Below are positions 23,402-34,980 of a stretch of DNA of 64,000 bases, in pieces. The translations under genes and the position numbers were made by a program. Location of the stretch: the NCBI GenBank assembly GCA_014058105.1, contig JACGCM010000846.1, positions 186,001-250,000 of the forward strand. The letters run 5' to 3'. The DNA is from Kingdonia uniflora (lineage: Eukaryota; Streptophyta; Magnoliopsida; Ranunculales; Circaeasteraceae). The notes beneath the pieces were generated by a model. It was given only the letters and a program-made list of their open reading frames with translations. It was not told where the DNA came from and did no database searches. The first letter of the stretch is position 1. Each line of letters starts with the position of its first letter.

Positions 23402-24586
23402 ATGTCAAAGGAGAGAGGAAGAGAAACCATGGTTAATGTTAACACAAAGAAGGCAATGCCAAAGAATTTAATGTTTCCCAGTTGGGCAGATCTTCATTGC
23501 AATCTTCTTGAGTTGATCATAGACAAGTTGATCCCCATTAGAGACCGCATTTGTTTCGGTGCTGTTTGTCTCTCCTGGTATTCTGTTTTTTGCGAAAACC
23601 GTCTCATCTTACCTATTCAACTTCCCCTGCTCACCCTTGCTCCTGGATCTGATACTTACAATTACAGACATACGTGTTGGGAAATCTCTGAACGTACGCT
23701 CTACACGATTGGGAGATCAAGATTTCACCACTTGCAGTTTCCCATCGACACCAAGTACTCTATATTCTGTTCTAGTAAAGGGTGGTTGTTAATGAGTGAC
23801 ATTTCTTCTTCCTCAATTCGTCTAGTAAATCCCTTCTTGTCCGTCAACAATACCATCGATCTGCCTCCACTGACATCTACTATCCAGCTCCATTGTCGGC
23901 GGGCTTGGTATGGCCATTGTCTTTCTCCTCACAAAGTGGTCATGTCAGCAGACCCCTTTTCCTCGTCGAACACTGAATCCTATTCTGTTATGTTGATATA
24001 TGGAAATGATCGCAAGATGGCATACTTCAGGGCAGGTGATGCAAAGTGGACCGAAGTAAAGGGTGCATTCTACATACACGATGTTCTATACTACAAAAAC
24101 AAGTTTTATAGCATTGATTGCATTGGATTAGTATGTGTTTATGACAATATCGGCAAAAAACATTTCGTGTGTCAAACACACGCTATTGTACCACTCAATA
24201 TCAAGATTGTTTCTAGAAAATATTACCTCGTTGAATCTTTGGGAGAATTATTGCTGGTCAGGAGAAGTGTTAGAGCTGGACCTTGTTTAACTTGCGGATT
24301 TGAAGTCTTCAAACACGATCCGACTACATCAAATTGGGTTAAAGTGGAGTCGCTTAGCAACAAGATGTTGTTCTTAGGTGATAATTCTTCGTTTGCAATC
24401 TCAACTTTAGATTTCCCAGCATACAAGCCGAACTGCATTTTCTTCACCAGTAACACCTATTATCATGATTTATGGCGTTGGCCTTCTCATATGGGAGTGT
24501 TTGACCTAGCAGATGGGAGCTTCAAAAACTCAGACGTTTTGGAACAGGAGCGATTTCCTATATTTATCGAGCCCAAACTTCATTGA
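23402..24586 (+). CDS. F-box protein with DUF295 (SKIP23/KIB-like) C-terminal domain, copy A
   Basis: A 394-residue intronless protein. Residues about 27-66 form an F-box (SWADLHCNLLELIIDKL, then DRICFGAVCLSWYSVF), the part that binds SKP1 in SCF ubiquitin ligases. The rest resembles the plant DUF295 beta-propeller-like domain: GWLLMSD (127-133), a LVNPFLSVNNTIDLPPL block, FEVFKHD near two-thirds and a FDLADGSFK motif near the end. The substrate is unknown. The start chosen is the first ATG (23402). A second in-frame ATG at 23429 has a better context (ACCATGG) and would remove nine residues. It is the only intact member of the three-copy cluster here. F-box and domain calls are firm, the specific function is not. 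Confidence 0.9.
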   Translation: MSKERGRETMVNVNTKKAMPKNLMFPSWADLHCNLLELIIDKLIPIRDRICFGAVCLSWYSVFCENRLILPIQLPLLTLAPGSDTYNYRHTCWEISERTLYTIGRSRFHHLQFPIDTKYSIFCSSKGWLLMSDISSSSIRLVNPFLSVNNTIDLPPLTSTIQLHCRRAWYGHCLSPHKVVMSADPFSSSNTESYSVMLIYGNDRKMAYFRAGDAKWTEVKGAFYIHDVLYYKNKFYSIDCIGLVCVYDNIGKKHFVCQTHAIVPLNIKIVSRKYYLVESLGELLLVRRSVRAGPCLTCGFEVFKHDPTTSNWVKVESLSNKMLFLGDNSSFAISTLDFPAYKPNCIFFTSNTYYHDLWRWPSHMGVFDLADGSFKNSDVLEQERFPIFIEPKLH

Positions 24587-25089
24587 TACTCAAATGAAGC
24601 TTGATGTTGCCGAAGGAGGGACTTTGAGTTATTGTCTTCTTTAGAATTTGATGTTTAACTTTAGTATTACTAGTTTTTATTTATTTATGAAATCCTAGTT
24701 TCTTGATAACAATAGATTAAAACACAGCTTGAATTAGAACAAAATAAATAAATAATGACACGAAAAACATTCCAATGGAAGTAGATGACCGTCTTTGCTT
24801 ACAAATTGGGAATGTGTATAATAATCTGAAATATAACTCCACGAAGTAGATGCTAATCTTAACGTTAAGTCAAAAGTATCACAAGCAATAGTAGCATGCT
24901 GCAAGAGATCATGAAATAGATCATGCCAGGGTATACAAATATTGTCAATTACCTTAGGAATAACGATACCCACCCAAGCCTTTAAGCCATACAGATAGTG
25001 TTCCAACTTCCAATTGAAGTAGGCCTTCCATGCTTACAGACTTACAGTGCAAATTGCGGATTCGTATAATAGATCATGTCCCTGTCAGG

Positions 25090-25212
25090 TATACAAATAT
25101 GCATTGGCAAATACCGTAAGAACAAGGATAATCATGGAGAGCACCGTCAGCTATACAAATATACATTGGCAAATACCGCAAGAACAAGGATAATCTTGAA
25201 GGTTTTGTTTGT
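25090..25212. repeat. Two-copy tandem repeat, period 62 bp
   Basis: TATACAAATAT(G/A)CATTGGC begins at 25090 and 25152. Both copies continue through AAATACCG(T/C)AAGAACAAGG. Confidence 0.75.
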
Positions 25213-25739
25213 CAAGCACTCGGACTTCTCTCTATTGAACGAAGTAATCCTTCATCAATAACCGTAGTATGGAAATGCTAGAGGAGTTAGTAATATTAGG
25301 CAGTACTACGTACTTTGCCATTTTCCCAGCTCTGCTACTTTATATATTCGTGCCCTCAACACTATAATTCAGCAATAGATCATTTTTAAGTATATAGTAA
25401 ACGAAAATCGATAATTGTTCAAATTAAGTTTCTTAACCAAAATATATAAGTTTTGTCATAATGTACGTTCAGCTTGAACGCTTACTTTTAACATGTGATT
25501 CACTTGCTAAAACGCTTGCGATGGTTTCTTTTGGAACCTCTACATATTCTGGTGCCCAACCTAGTCATGATGTCAACAGAACCATTACCTTCTGTATGTA
25601 TGTGATTAGATCTTTTCTTCTTCTTTTTTTTGGATGGCGAGCTGAGGGACTAATCCCCATGATATATAAAGAACAACAGAGGTTACAAGGAAAGAGAAAA
25701 CACACTAATTAAAACTAGCTCCTAGAAACTAAAACAAAA

Positions 25740-26317
25740 GCTAACAAACACACTAAAACTAGTTGCCTCCAACAGGTGAAGTTGTTCATAATATCTCTAA
25801 TAGTAAACAAGGAGGGTATGGGGGTCCATGGAGAGACCATGCTGGAAACTCTTCCATTGCTTTTGCAAGGAGAACAACCCCTAATACTGATACTTATCTG
25901 AAAATGTTTGCTATTGAAAGAGGGCTGGCCATTAACTGTGATTTGGGGTTCACTAAGATAGAATTGGCTCAATATTCATGCAGATGACCCACTATATCAA
26001 TGGGGATGCTGAACCTCCGTGGAACTGCTTTCTGCTTCTCCAATCTATCAGAAGATACTCAGAGAAGCTTGAGTTTTCAGATTGACCATGTCTTTAGGGA
26101 GTGCAACCTCAGTGCTATTTTTCTTGCTTTTTTTTGTACTGTAACTTGTAACTGGTGAAACCATCTTGACCCCTAGCATGCATCCCCCTGATTTATGTTG
26201 TAAGATGGCTGATGATGTTAGAGGCAAGAAGTTTCTTAGATTGTAATGCCTTTCTTTTTGAGTAATATAGCTGATTCTGGGTCCTTGCCTAACCCCTGTT
26301 TGCCCAGCAAAAAAAAG
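25740..26317 (+). pseudogene. 5'-truncated LINE fragment with RNase H relic
   Basis: PPTGEVVHNISNSKQGGYGG leads into WRDHAGNSSIAFARR and AIERGLAINCDLGF (25763-25960), the pattern of a plant LINE RNase H. FQIDHVFRECNLSAIFLA near 26070-26125 corresponds to the REAN..AD.LA tail. The first acidic residue (usually in NxDGS) is lost, since the segment reads NISNS. A short A-rich end near 26308-26340 fits a LINE 3' terminus. It sits in the spacer of the inverted F-box duplication. Confidence 0.65.
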
Positions 26318-26369
26318 CAAACAAACAAACAGCTCAGTAGAAACAGACTACAAGGCTTGTACTCTAACA

Positions 26370-26545
26370 TACAGTATCAGTAATAACAATCTGCTTCAGC
26401 TCATCACTAAAGTCTTCGGGCATGATCACAAAATAGCCATCTTCACTGGAAACACTTAAAAAGAAAATGTGCGGGAATGAAATCTTCACTAATTCGAAAC
26501 CATTCCGAGGGATGTCCTATTAGGTCATGATGTGCTATACGGTAT
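26370..26545. repeat. Extra copy of the F-box 5' flank segment
   Basis: The sequence from CACTGGAAACACTTAAAAAG through TATTAGGTCATGATGTGC matches the 5' flank of copy A at 23082-23192 and, inverted, that of copy B near 30105-30215. It has no F-box coding sequence attached. Just left of it the minus strand has a short open reading (EDGYFVIMPEDFSDELKQ) of unknown origin. Confidence 0.7.
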
Positions 26546-27090
26546 GTTCTAGTTTAACCTTATTTCTGTATGAAACTACACATCCTCTTCGGAATTGCAT
26601 CTTAAGAAAAACTATCCAAAGGATAATGCTGTTCATGTTAGGATGCATAGTTTCCCAAGACTTGAGCAATGAGACCCAAAAAAACTCTCTAACTTGAATC
26701 TTTAAGCCAGGTCCTAACACAGAACTTTATTTTCCGAAAGAGATACTTCTTTACATTTCCCAGGCAGTTAAAAAACAGTATCACGGATCACCAACTTAGG
26801 GAGAAAAATACATTCAATCTCAAGAATGTCTAAACAAGTAGCAAAGAACATATTAAAACATGTTATCTGAATGTCTAATCCACCCCGCGCATTTCTTAAG
26901 ATGCAATACTCACACAGCACGAATTAGAGATAAATCCATGTGTATCTAACAATAACACGTTATCTGGATCGAGATTCACCAACCCCTATCTATAGTAGTT
27001 AAGGCAGTTCGGATAAAACACCAAGTACTAAGAGAACCTCTAACAGCAAGGTATGCGATTCCGGCTTGGCATACTAGTATACATGAATCG

Positions 27091-27174
27091 CACACTGTTT
27101 TGGTCCAACAAGGAGTTACGGTTTTTCACCCACACACTGTTTTGATCCAACAAGGAGTTACGGTTTTTCACCCG
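27091..27174. repeat. Two-copy tandem repeat, period 42 bp
   Basis: CACACTGTTTTG(G/A)TCCAACA followed by AGGAGTTACGG occurs at 27091 and again at 27133. The stretch after it to 27480 is unusually GC-rich for the region, with GCGCC and TATGGGGGT motifs, and remains unidentified. A plus-strand open frame over it looks like chance. Confidence 0.75.
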
Positions 27175-28773
27175 CACGCTGAACTGTTCAGCGCCATCCC
27201 AAAAACGCCAAATCAATTGGTTAGGCGCCTAACAAAAAACGCCGAATTAAATGTCATATTAGGGAACGAAGTTGTGAGGGAAAGAGAGATACCAAGTGTA
27301 TTTAAAAGTTTGCGGGCGCTTAACGATTCAGCGCCAAGGCGGTATGCGAATACTCCGAATACTCCTCGCCAAGTTCAGGTTTCGCTTACTTTGGAGGGGT
27401 ATGGGGGTGAGTATGCTGAACCCATACCCCTGTTAGAAGGGGTATGTCAAAACCGTAACAGCATGGTGGAGGTGCTCTCATATTCAAGTTCTTAGTTGGG
27501 GGCAAAATCCAAAAAGTTTTTGTATTATTCTAAGCATGGAAGGTCTACTTCGGATGGAAAATTATCTGCAAGGTTTAAAGGCTTGGGTATAGTTGTTTTT
27601 GCAGTAATTGTCAATATATGCATGCATGTATACGTTGGCATGATCTATTTCATGATCTCTTGCAGCATGCTAGTATTGCTTATACGCTGAACTTTTGAGA
27701 TTGGCATCTACTTCCTGTGGAAGTTATATTTCGGGTTATAACTTATTATACACGTTTGCAATTTGTAAGCAAAGAAGATCATCTACTTCCGTTGGAGCGC
27801 TTTTCTGTATCATAATTTAATTTTCTTGTTGTAATTCAAGCTATTTTTCGTTCTATTGTTATCAAGAAATTCGGATTTCATAAATAAGTTAGTAACACTA
27901 AAGTTAAACATTAAAGTCTAAAATAAAATAACTCAAAATCCCTTCTTTGGCAACGTCAAGCTTATCAATGAAGTTTGGGCTCGAAAAATGTAGGAAATCG
28001 TCCATGTTCCAACACGTCTGTGTTTTTGAAGCTCCCATCTGCTAGGTCGAATACTCCCATATGAAAAGGATTACGCCATACATTGTGAGGATAGGCGTTC
28101 TTGTTGGTGTAAATGCAGTTCAGCTTGTACACTGGAAAATCTAAAGTTTAGATTGCAAACGATGAATTATCACCTAGGAACATCTGGCTGCTAAGTGACT
28201 CCACTCTAACCCAATCCGATGCAGTCGGATCGTGTTTGAGGACTTCAAATCCGCAAGTTATGCAAGGCTCGCCTCTAATAATTCCCCTAACCAGCAATAA
28301 ATCTCCCGAAGATTCAACGGGGTAATGCTTTCTACATATAGTATAGATATTGAGCGGTACAATAGCGTGTGTTTGCAACAAGTAATTTTTTTTGCAGATA
28401 TCATCACAAACAAATAATGATCCGTTGCAGTCGACACTATAGAACTTGTTTTTGTAGTGTAGAACATCGTCTATGAGCAACGATTCCTCTACTTCGGTCC
28501 ACTTTACATCACCCGCCTTGAAGTATGTCATCTTGCTCTGGGTTCCATATATCAACATAACTGCATAGGGTTTGAGGTCCAACGAGGAAAAAGGGTCTGC
28601 TGATAAGACCACTTTCCCAGGAGCAAGACAATCGTCATGACTGGTTTGTAGACATTGGGAGTGGTTGATAGATAATAGTGGAGGCAAATCGATGGGGTTG
28701 CTGACAGACAAGAAGGGATTTACTAGGCGAAGTAACAAAGAAGGCAAATCGATCATGGACAACCACCCTTCAG

Positions 28774-29443
28774 TGTTAGGAATACGGCTCAAAAACTGGG
28801 AAAGTCGTTCGAACGAGTGGGGAAGTCGTTCGAATGACAGAGTTCCGTTGAAGTCGTTCGAACGAGTCGTTCGAACGAATTAAGCTCTTGGGCCAAAATT
28901 CTAGAGGATAGTCAAATGGACTTTCGAACGACCTAATGAACGTTCGAACGAAAATTGGCTCTCTTTGTTTGTTTATAATTTCGTTTTGAAGGGGATTTGA
29001 TCCAAAGCGATGGAATATCTCTGCGTATTTCAGAGATGACCTAATGGAAAGCCTAGAGAGTGTATACAGGAGAAAAATAGAGTTAGAGAGAGAAAAAAGA
29101 GAAATCTAGGGTTTAGCTCATGCTTGTCCGGGTGGTTTTGATCTTGTTTAGGGTTTCCACCTATTTAAACCTTGTGTATGTGTTTTATTGCCTGTGATTG
29201 AATTCTCTGTGGTTAGTTTATAGATCTTTGGTTCTTGCTAAATCGTATTGTGCTTCCGCGTTACGATTTGCCCCCTCAGTTTCCCAACATTTAGTAGAAC
29301 CAAACATAGCGTATGTATTTAAACCTTGTGTATGTGTTTTATTGCCTGTGATTGAATTCTCTGTGGTTAGTTTATAGATCTTTGGTTCTTGCTAAATCGT
29401 ATTGTGCTTCCGCGTTACGATTTGCCCCCTCAGTTTCCCAACA
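28774..29443. mobile_element. Solo LTR inserted in F-box copy B
   Basis: The insertion begins TGTTAGG and ends CCCAACA, the inverted TG...CA ends of an LTR. It is flanked by TTCAG (28769-28773) and TTTAG (29444-29448), a 5-bp target duplication with one mutation. Removing the insert and one flank restores the F-box sequence. The first 200 bases hold a cluster of palindromic TCGTTCGAACGA motifs. A TATTTAAA near 29162 could be its TATA box. No internal coding region remains, so it is a solo LTR (about 516 bp before the tandem duplication). Confidence 0.85.
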
Positions 29444-29469
29444 TTTAGTAGAACCAAACATAGCGTATT
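29162..29469. repeat. Apparently exact 154-bp tandem duplication across the LTR/F-box junction
   Basis: Copies 29162-29315 and 29316-29469 read identically except for the last one or two bases. Each contains the end of the LTR, the TTTAG flank and about 24 bases of F-box coding sequence (GTAGAACCAAACATAGCG), so the duplication is younger than the LTR insertion. Confidence 0.92.
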
Positions 29470-30626
29470 TAGTATCGTTGGGAAACTGCAAGTGATGAAA
29501 TCCTGATTTGTCAATCGTGTAGAGTGTGCGTAGCGTGCGTTTATGGCTTTCCCTAGGCTTAAGTATGTCATGATCAAATGCAGGAGTAAGGGTAAGCAAG
29601 GGAAGTTGAAGATGTAAGATGAGAAGGTTTTTGCAAAAAACAGAATACCAAGACAGGACAGCACCGACGCGGATGCGATCTCTAATGCGGATCAACTTGC
29701 CTATGATCAACTCAAGAAGATTGATATGAAGATCTGCCCAATTAGGAAACAACGGCTATTTTGACATCCTTGCCTTCTTCAACAAGGCCTTCTTTTTGTT
29801 AAAAATCATCTTTTCTCTGACAACTCAACCTTATTAGACTAATGGAGAGCAAGAAAGTCAGAATATTTATAAGAGCAGGTTTTGTTTCTCTAATGGCTTC
29901 AGAAGTGAAACTCAATTAGAACTTCTAATAAGTCTTTTATTTCACTTATGCATCTTTACATAACCTTCTTTTTGGGAATATCTAGCCTTTATTTAGCAAT
30001 AAGATCAAACTGGAACATACAAGTACTATTTTATTCAGCTTAAGCGTCATTAACAACATAACCTTCTTTTTGGGGATATCTAGCTTATATTTAACATATA
30101 CCGTATACACATCATGACCTAATAGGAGATCCCTCGGAATGGTTTCAAATGAGTGAAGATCACATTCCCTTTCTGCATACAGGTTCACATTTTCTTTTTA
30201 AGTGTTTCCAGTCTAGGCTCATTTGAAAGTTGAAACCATAGCTGCACGCTCTACACAAAACGACTGCAAACACTAAACAAAAAATGCATTTTTTTCCAGC
30301 ATTCTCTGAGTATTTAGAAGTTCGGTGACAGAGTAAACAAGAAACGACAGGACTTAGGGCTTATTTGAGAACATCCACTATACATCCCTGATTTAACGGT
30401 GGTCGACCACAATATTAGCCGGTTCAGAGGGGCTTTCGCTATTTGATATCAATTAGTGGAGGGCATACACTTAAACGCCTAAAAAATAATACCTTTATAT
30501 AAGCTTATATGATGAGATCAATTTTATTTTCTAAAATGAAACTGTACGTGAAGAAACTAATAATACTAAAACATCAAGCTCTAAAATTAAATAATTGAAA
30601 TCCCCACATTAAGCTTCGTTTGAACA

Positions 30627-31822
30627 TTAATGAAGTTTGGGCTCGATAAATGTAGGAAAACGCTCCTGTTCCAATGCGTCTGGGTTTTTGAAGCTCCCAT
30701 CTGCTAGGTCGAACACTCCCATATCCAAAGTCCAACGCGAAAAACTCTGATAATAATAAGTATCATTGGTGAAGTAAATGCAATTCGGCTTGTATACCGG
30801 GAAATCTTTGGTTGAGAGAGCAAATGAAGGATTGTCGCCTAAGAAGAACATCTGGTTACCAAGTTTCTTCACTTTAACCCAATATGATGCAATCGGATTG
30901 TGTTTGATCGAAATGTGTTTGAATACTTCAAATCCGCAAGTTCTATACGAACCCGGTTCACATCTAAGAAATCTCCTAACCACCAACAATTTTCCCGAAG
31001 ATTCAACGAGGTAATGTTTTCCAGTGTAAGTATAAACATTGAGTGGTACAGCTGCACATGCCAAAGGCACGTTATCCTTTTTATCAATATCGTCATAAAC
31101 AAGTACTGATCCGTAGCTGTGGACACTGTAAAACTTGTTTTTGTAGTGAGAACATCGTCTATGTGGAATGCATCCACTAATTCGGTCCACTTTGCATCAC
31201 CTGCCCTAAAGTATGCCATTTTGCGATCATTTCCATATATCAACATAACAGCATAGGGTTTAGTGTTCAACGAGGAAAAGGGGTCTGCTGATAAGATTAC
31301 TTTGCAAGGAGAAAGATAATCATCATGCCTGGTTTGCAAACATTGGGAGTAGTTGATAGATAATAGTGGAGGCAGATCGATGGTGTTGTTGACGGACAAG
31401 AGCGGGTTTACTAAACGAATTGATGAAGAAGAAACATCACTCATTAACAACCACCCTTTACTAGAACCGAATATAAAGTACTTGGTGTCGATGGGAAACA
31501 ATAAGTGATGAAATCTTGATTTGCCAATTGTGTAGAGGGTGCGTTGACAGATTTCTCTACGCTTAAATATGTAATTGTAAGTATCAGATCTAAGAGCAAG
31601 GGTGAGCAGAGGATGTTGAAGAGGTAGGAGAAGATGGTTTTCGCGAAAAACAGAATACCAAGAGAGGCAAACAGCACCGAAATTAATGCGATCTCTAATG
31701 GAGATCAACCTTTCTATGATCAAGTCAAGAAGATTGATATGAAGATCTACCCAATTGGAAAACATTGGCCTCTTTGAAATTGCCTTCTTTTTATTAACAA
31801 CCACCTTTTCCCTTCGACATGG
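30627..31822 (-). pseudogene. F-box/DUF295 gene copy C with a one-base frameshift
   Basis: Minus-strand homologue of copy A, uninterrupted by transposons. The F-box reads SNWVDLHINLLDLIIERL and FGAVCLSWYSVF. GWLLMSD, LVNPLLSVNNTIDLPPLL and DAKWTELV follow. Near 31150 one A is missing relative to copies A and B (GATGTTCTCAC for GATGTTCTACAC), moving the rest into a second frame that continues intact to MGVFDLADGSFK and EPKLH. The ATG homologous to copy A's (near 31822) is out of frame with the F-box, so translation would have to begin at Met 31765. A pseudogene is likely, unless the single-base gap is a sequencing error. Confidence 0.85.
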
Positions 31823-34800
31823 TGAGTGAGAAAGTCTAAATATTTATAAGAGCAAGTTTTGTTTCTCTAATAGAAATAAAACTGTATTATGACTTTTAAT
31901 TCCGAATTAGGTCTTTTATTTCACTTTGGTATCTTTAGGAACTTTTTTGTTAGAGATCTCTTGCATATATGATACTCAGAACAATTAAAACTAGAAATTC
32001 GAAAAGGTTATTGTATATTTCTTTCTAAATATTATGGCTCCAATGGATTCCCCACTCAACGTTCTTGATTACTTAAAAATCCGTAATCACCCAAGCTTTC
32101 AACAAAAATTGCAATAAAAGAAGCACGAGAGAACAGGGATAATAACATAAATGGCCTCTCAGCTAGGTTTGTAGGCGGAACCAGGCAGAGTTAAAGGGCA
32201 GTATATGTATATCACATAGCACCAACTTTTTAAGCATAAATACAAGTCTGAAAAATGCCTAAACAAGTAGGATGAACATATCAAAGCAGGCCACAGATAA
32301 TGATTCAGCGAAAACACTTTATCCGAATATCCGATTCAGCCCATAAATACTATCTGACCAGCACATCCTGCGCATTTTATCAGATTTAAGACTTCTCACA
32401 TAACATGACTCGAAGGTCATTGAAACAATAATTAACCACAAAGAACCAAAGACTTTACTGGATGAGTATAGGTAAACCCTTGAAACCTAACTTTTTTCAA
32501 TTGTATCATTGAGATTGTCGTCTTTGAAGAGGGAAGATAAGTGTCCAAGTAATCTTCCTAGCAAGTAACTGAATAAACTGGATATGCATAGGAGAGAGAC
32601 AACACATTGAAGAGCCAAAACAAAGCCAAAGGACCAACACTATTACACTGATAAAGTTTTCATTTTGGATACAACTGTCCAAATTAGTGATCTTCTGCCA
32701 CGTTAAGAGATTGTCTTTCTTATCTACAGTTCCTTCTTATGAGCTTTGGCTAAGAAATCAAGATTTTTCCCAGACGACTGATTCCATAATCAACTAAAAC
32801 GTCACTGACCTTCATTGCGTAATATTATAGGCAATTAACTACAAAGACCAATATGTATCATGTCATTTCTGGAGAAATCACTACCATCTACAAAAAATTT
32901 AAATCGTGATATCTAATCCCTATATGGACTTGTAGTTCTGAGTCTTCTGACCAGAAAGAAATATGGGGATGATTGCCTATTAACAAACCTCACATTCTGA
33001 CAATGAAAGTGTCTTCACAATGGTATTACTCATCCAGAACGTTCCCACTGTGTTCTATTAGTGGCACATCCACGGTACGCCATCAAAAGATTTCCTAGTG
33101 TTATCTGGCTTTAAAAAAATTCCATAAAGTTTAAGCACTTATCGAATGATATTATAACTTTTATTAAAGAAAATATTAACCAAATAAGCATTTAGCATGC
33201 CTAAACTACCCAATCCTTTTCTTTTTTTCCTGGAAAAGAAGAATAAAGATAGAAAAAAAGAAAAGTAATGCACAACTTTCTAAAACTCTCAGCTGTTGCA
33301 GGAGATGATTAGGAATCAATATGAAAGGAAATGTTATAGTCCCTTGGATACAACATAAGCACTTTTTTCAGAGAAGAGTTGTTGCTAATTCACGCTCTTT
33401 TTTCAGCATGAGTTCAGAGGACTTGTTACAGAAAAAGTAATGTATGTACAGGACATCCAGTTTTGCAAGCTACCTAAAGAGTAATACACTTGAGTATTCA
33501 GGGTTCAGTGGAAATGCAGGAGATTTATGGGTTGTTCTCGAGACCATAAAGGTTCCCCACTTATGGGTTCGCTAGGGTATATCCAGTTGGAGACTTGTAG
33601 GATCAAGTCCATCTTATTGGTCCTATGACAAAACATGTAGTTTAATCATTAGCGTTATTCTTCAAGAGCACTCAGTCAGAACTAATGTCATTTCCTCACA
33701 AAAATTAAAGCTTCAGATCCCTGAAAGTAACATGGTACTCCCCACCTAGATTCGGCATCCCCCCCAGTCCCCACACTTAAAAAATCCTTAATAGAACATA
33801 CTTGATTCCCGTCTCTTTTGTGCCCCAACTCAGATGCGATAATTGAAAACACCCATGAGAAAGTCATGAGTGGAATCCAACTTCAGGCTACCTCGGAAGG
33901 TTTTCTTGCACAGGTACATCAATATCTGGCAAATTAATTCAACGGTATCTTTCTCATTCGCCATGAAACTTGTAATGCATTCTCTACAATAGAAACTAGC
34001 TCCCAGAGAAAGTAAAAGAAAGTAACGGTGCTTAAGCTATCCTTTGCTTTCTGATCTCTTCCCTGGCAAACTCCTTCTCAAGTCAATTCTTTAGATCAGT
34101 ACTCAAGTCATCAAACACATGATCATGCAACCTTGGTCCCCACGAATGTGGTTCCATACAAAGTGATAAAGTAAACTCAAGAATAAGCTCCTGATCGTAT
34201 GCCCATTATCAATCAACTGACCCCAATCTGCTACAAACCATTAATCCTTTTCCTAGCATTGCGTGATAAAATTTGAGTTACTGTTTCCTTCATTAATGCT
34301 TTTCGCATCTTTGTTTCCACCTGATTTCCTCACACAATATAAGTTTCTGAGTTTCTAGCTTCTTCTCTCTCAAATTCGCTTCATTGTCGTCAAAATACCA
34401 GTTTCCCTTTAACATCAACCTTTTTAATATCATACATACAATAGTTTATTTTCTTAACTAGCTTTTGATAAATCTTTTCTTAATTAATTAATTGTTAAAT
34501 AGACTTCAATCCCAGTACTAAAGATGTGCATGGATGATTGTCAGGGATCCAAAGAAACTTAATAAACCTAAAATGAATCATACATTTTGACCAAGTAAAA
34601 CATTTTGCATAGTACATAATGAAGTTAAACATGTCTGCAAAATCTTATTTTTCCTCAAGTAACAAATTTTTTAAAAAGAATTACACTCTAAGATACAATG
34701 TAAATAGCACTTCACCAATTCATGAGCAAGAAGCCGTGCAAGATAGATCATAAGATCCTTTTCCATGAACTGAGATAAGGAAATTTGGAAAGCAAGAGCT

Positions 34801-34980
34801 GCGTGAGTAGCAAACTCTGACCTCTCTTAAGTTTTTATTTATATAAAAAAAATTAAACACAAGTTTAGGATATTGACCAAATGTTCTTGCATGATCACAA
34901 GCTGGATAGATACATATGAAGGACATATTAGACATGACTGAGTAGACCACTATACCATTATATTTAACACCTTCTATACA
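31823..34980. other. Intergenic region without recognised features
   Basis: The first 100 bases continue the F-box leader homology, including TATAAATATTT near 31840. Beyond that I see no coding pattern, terminal repeat or RNA gene on either strand. Confidence 0.5.

Larger units (their letters stand above)
22555..25080 (+). repeat. Left arm of a large inverted duplication (carries F-box copy A)
   Basis: The 5' flank, gene and 3' flank of F-box copy A correspond, in reverse complement, to 27530-30400. Landmarks pair in mirrored order. GTTAAATCAGGGATG near 22553 pairs with CATCCCTGATTTAAC near 30392. The leader before the ATG pairs with 29770-29960. The 3' sequence with GCAAGAGATCATGAAATAG near 24900 pairs with 27650-27680. 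The arms differ by many small indels plus the solo LTR in the right arm. Confidence 0.85.
27965..29767 (-). pseudogene. F-box/DUF295 pseudogene, copy B (split by a solo LTR)
   Basis: Minus-strand homologue of copy A. The N-terminal part (29767-29449) starts MSK, meets a stop at codon 4, then reads an F-box with FPNWADLHINLLELIIGKL and a missing residue (AVLSWY for AVCLSWY), ending at TKYAMFGST. The C-terminal part (28773-27965) resumes at a damaged GWLLMSD equivalent and continues to EPKLH and a stop. A premature stop lies at 28148-28150 after SSFAI. With a 670-bp insertion, an early stop and a later nonsense codon it cannot make the full protein. Confidence 0.92.
27530..30400 (-). repeat. 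Right arm of the inverted duplication (carries F-box copy B)
   Basis: Mirror partner of 22555-25080. Besides the solo LTR and the 154-bp duplication it differs by small indels in the flanks, including a short repeated ACCTTCTTTTTGGG(A/G)ATATCTAG near 29962 and 30060. Confidence 0.85.

Noticed and set aside
27100..27495. 131-codon plus-strand open frame as a gene
   Set aside because: It spans a 42-bp tandem repeat and starts at a non-ATG codon. The translation has no domain and no neighbouring splice or promoter signal.
23559..31677. Alternative-frame proteins over the F-box genes
   Set aside because: They are out-of-frame readings of the DUF295 genes, on the same or opposite strand.
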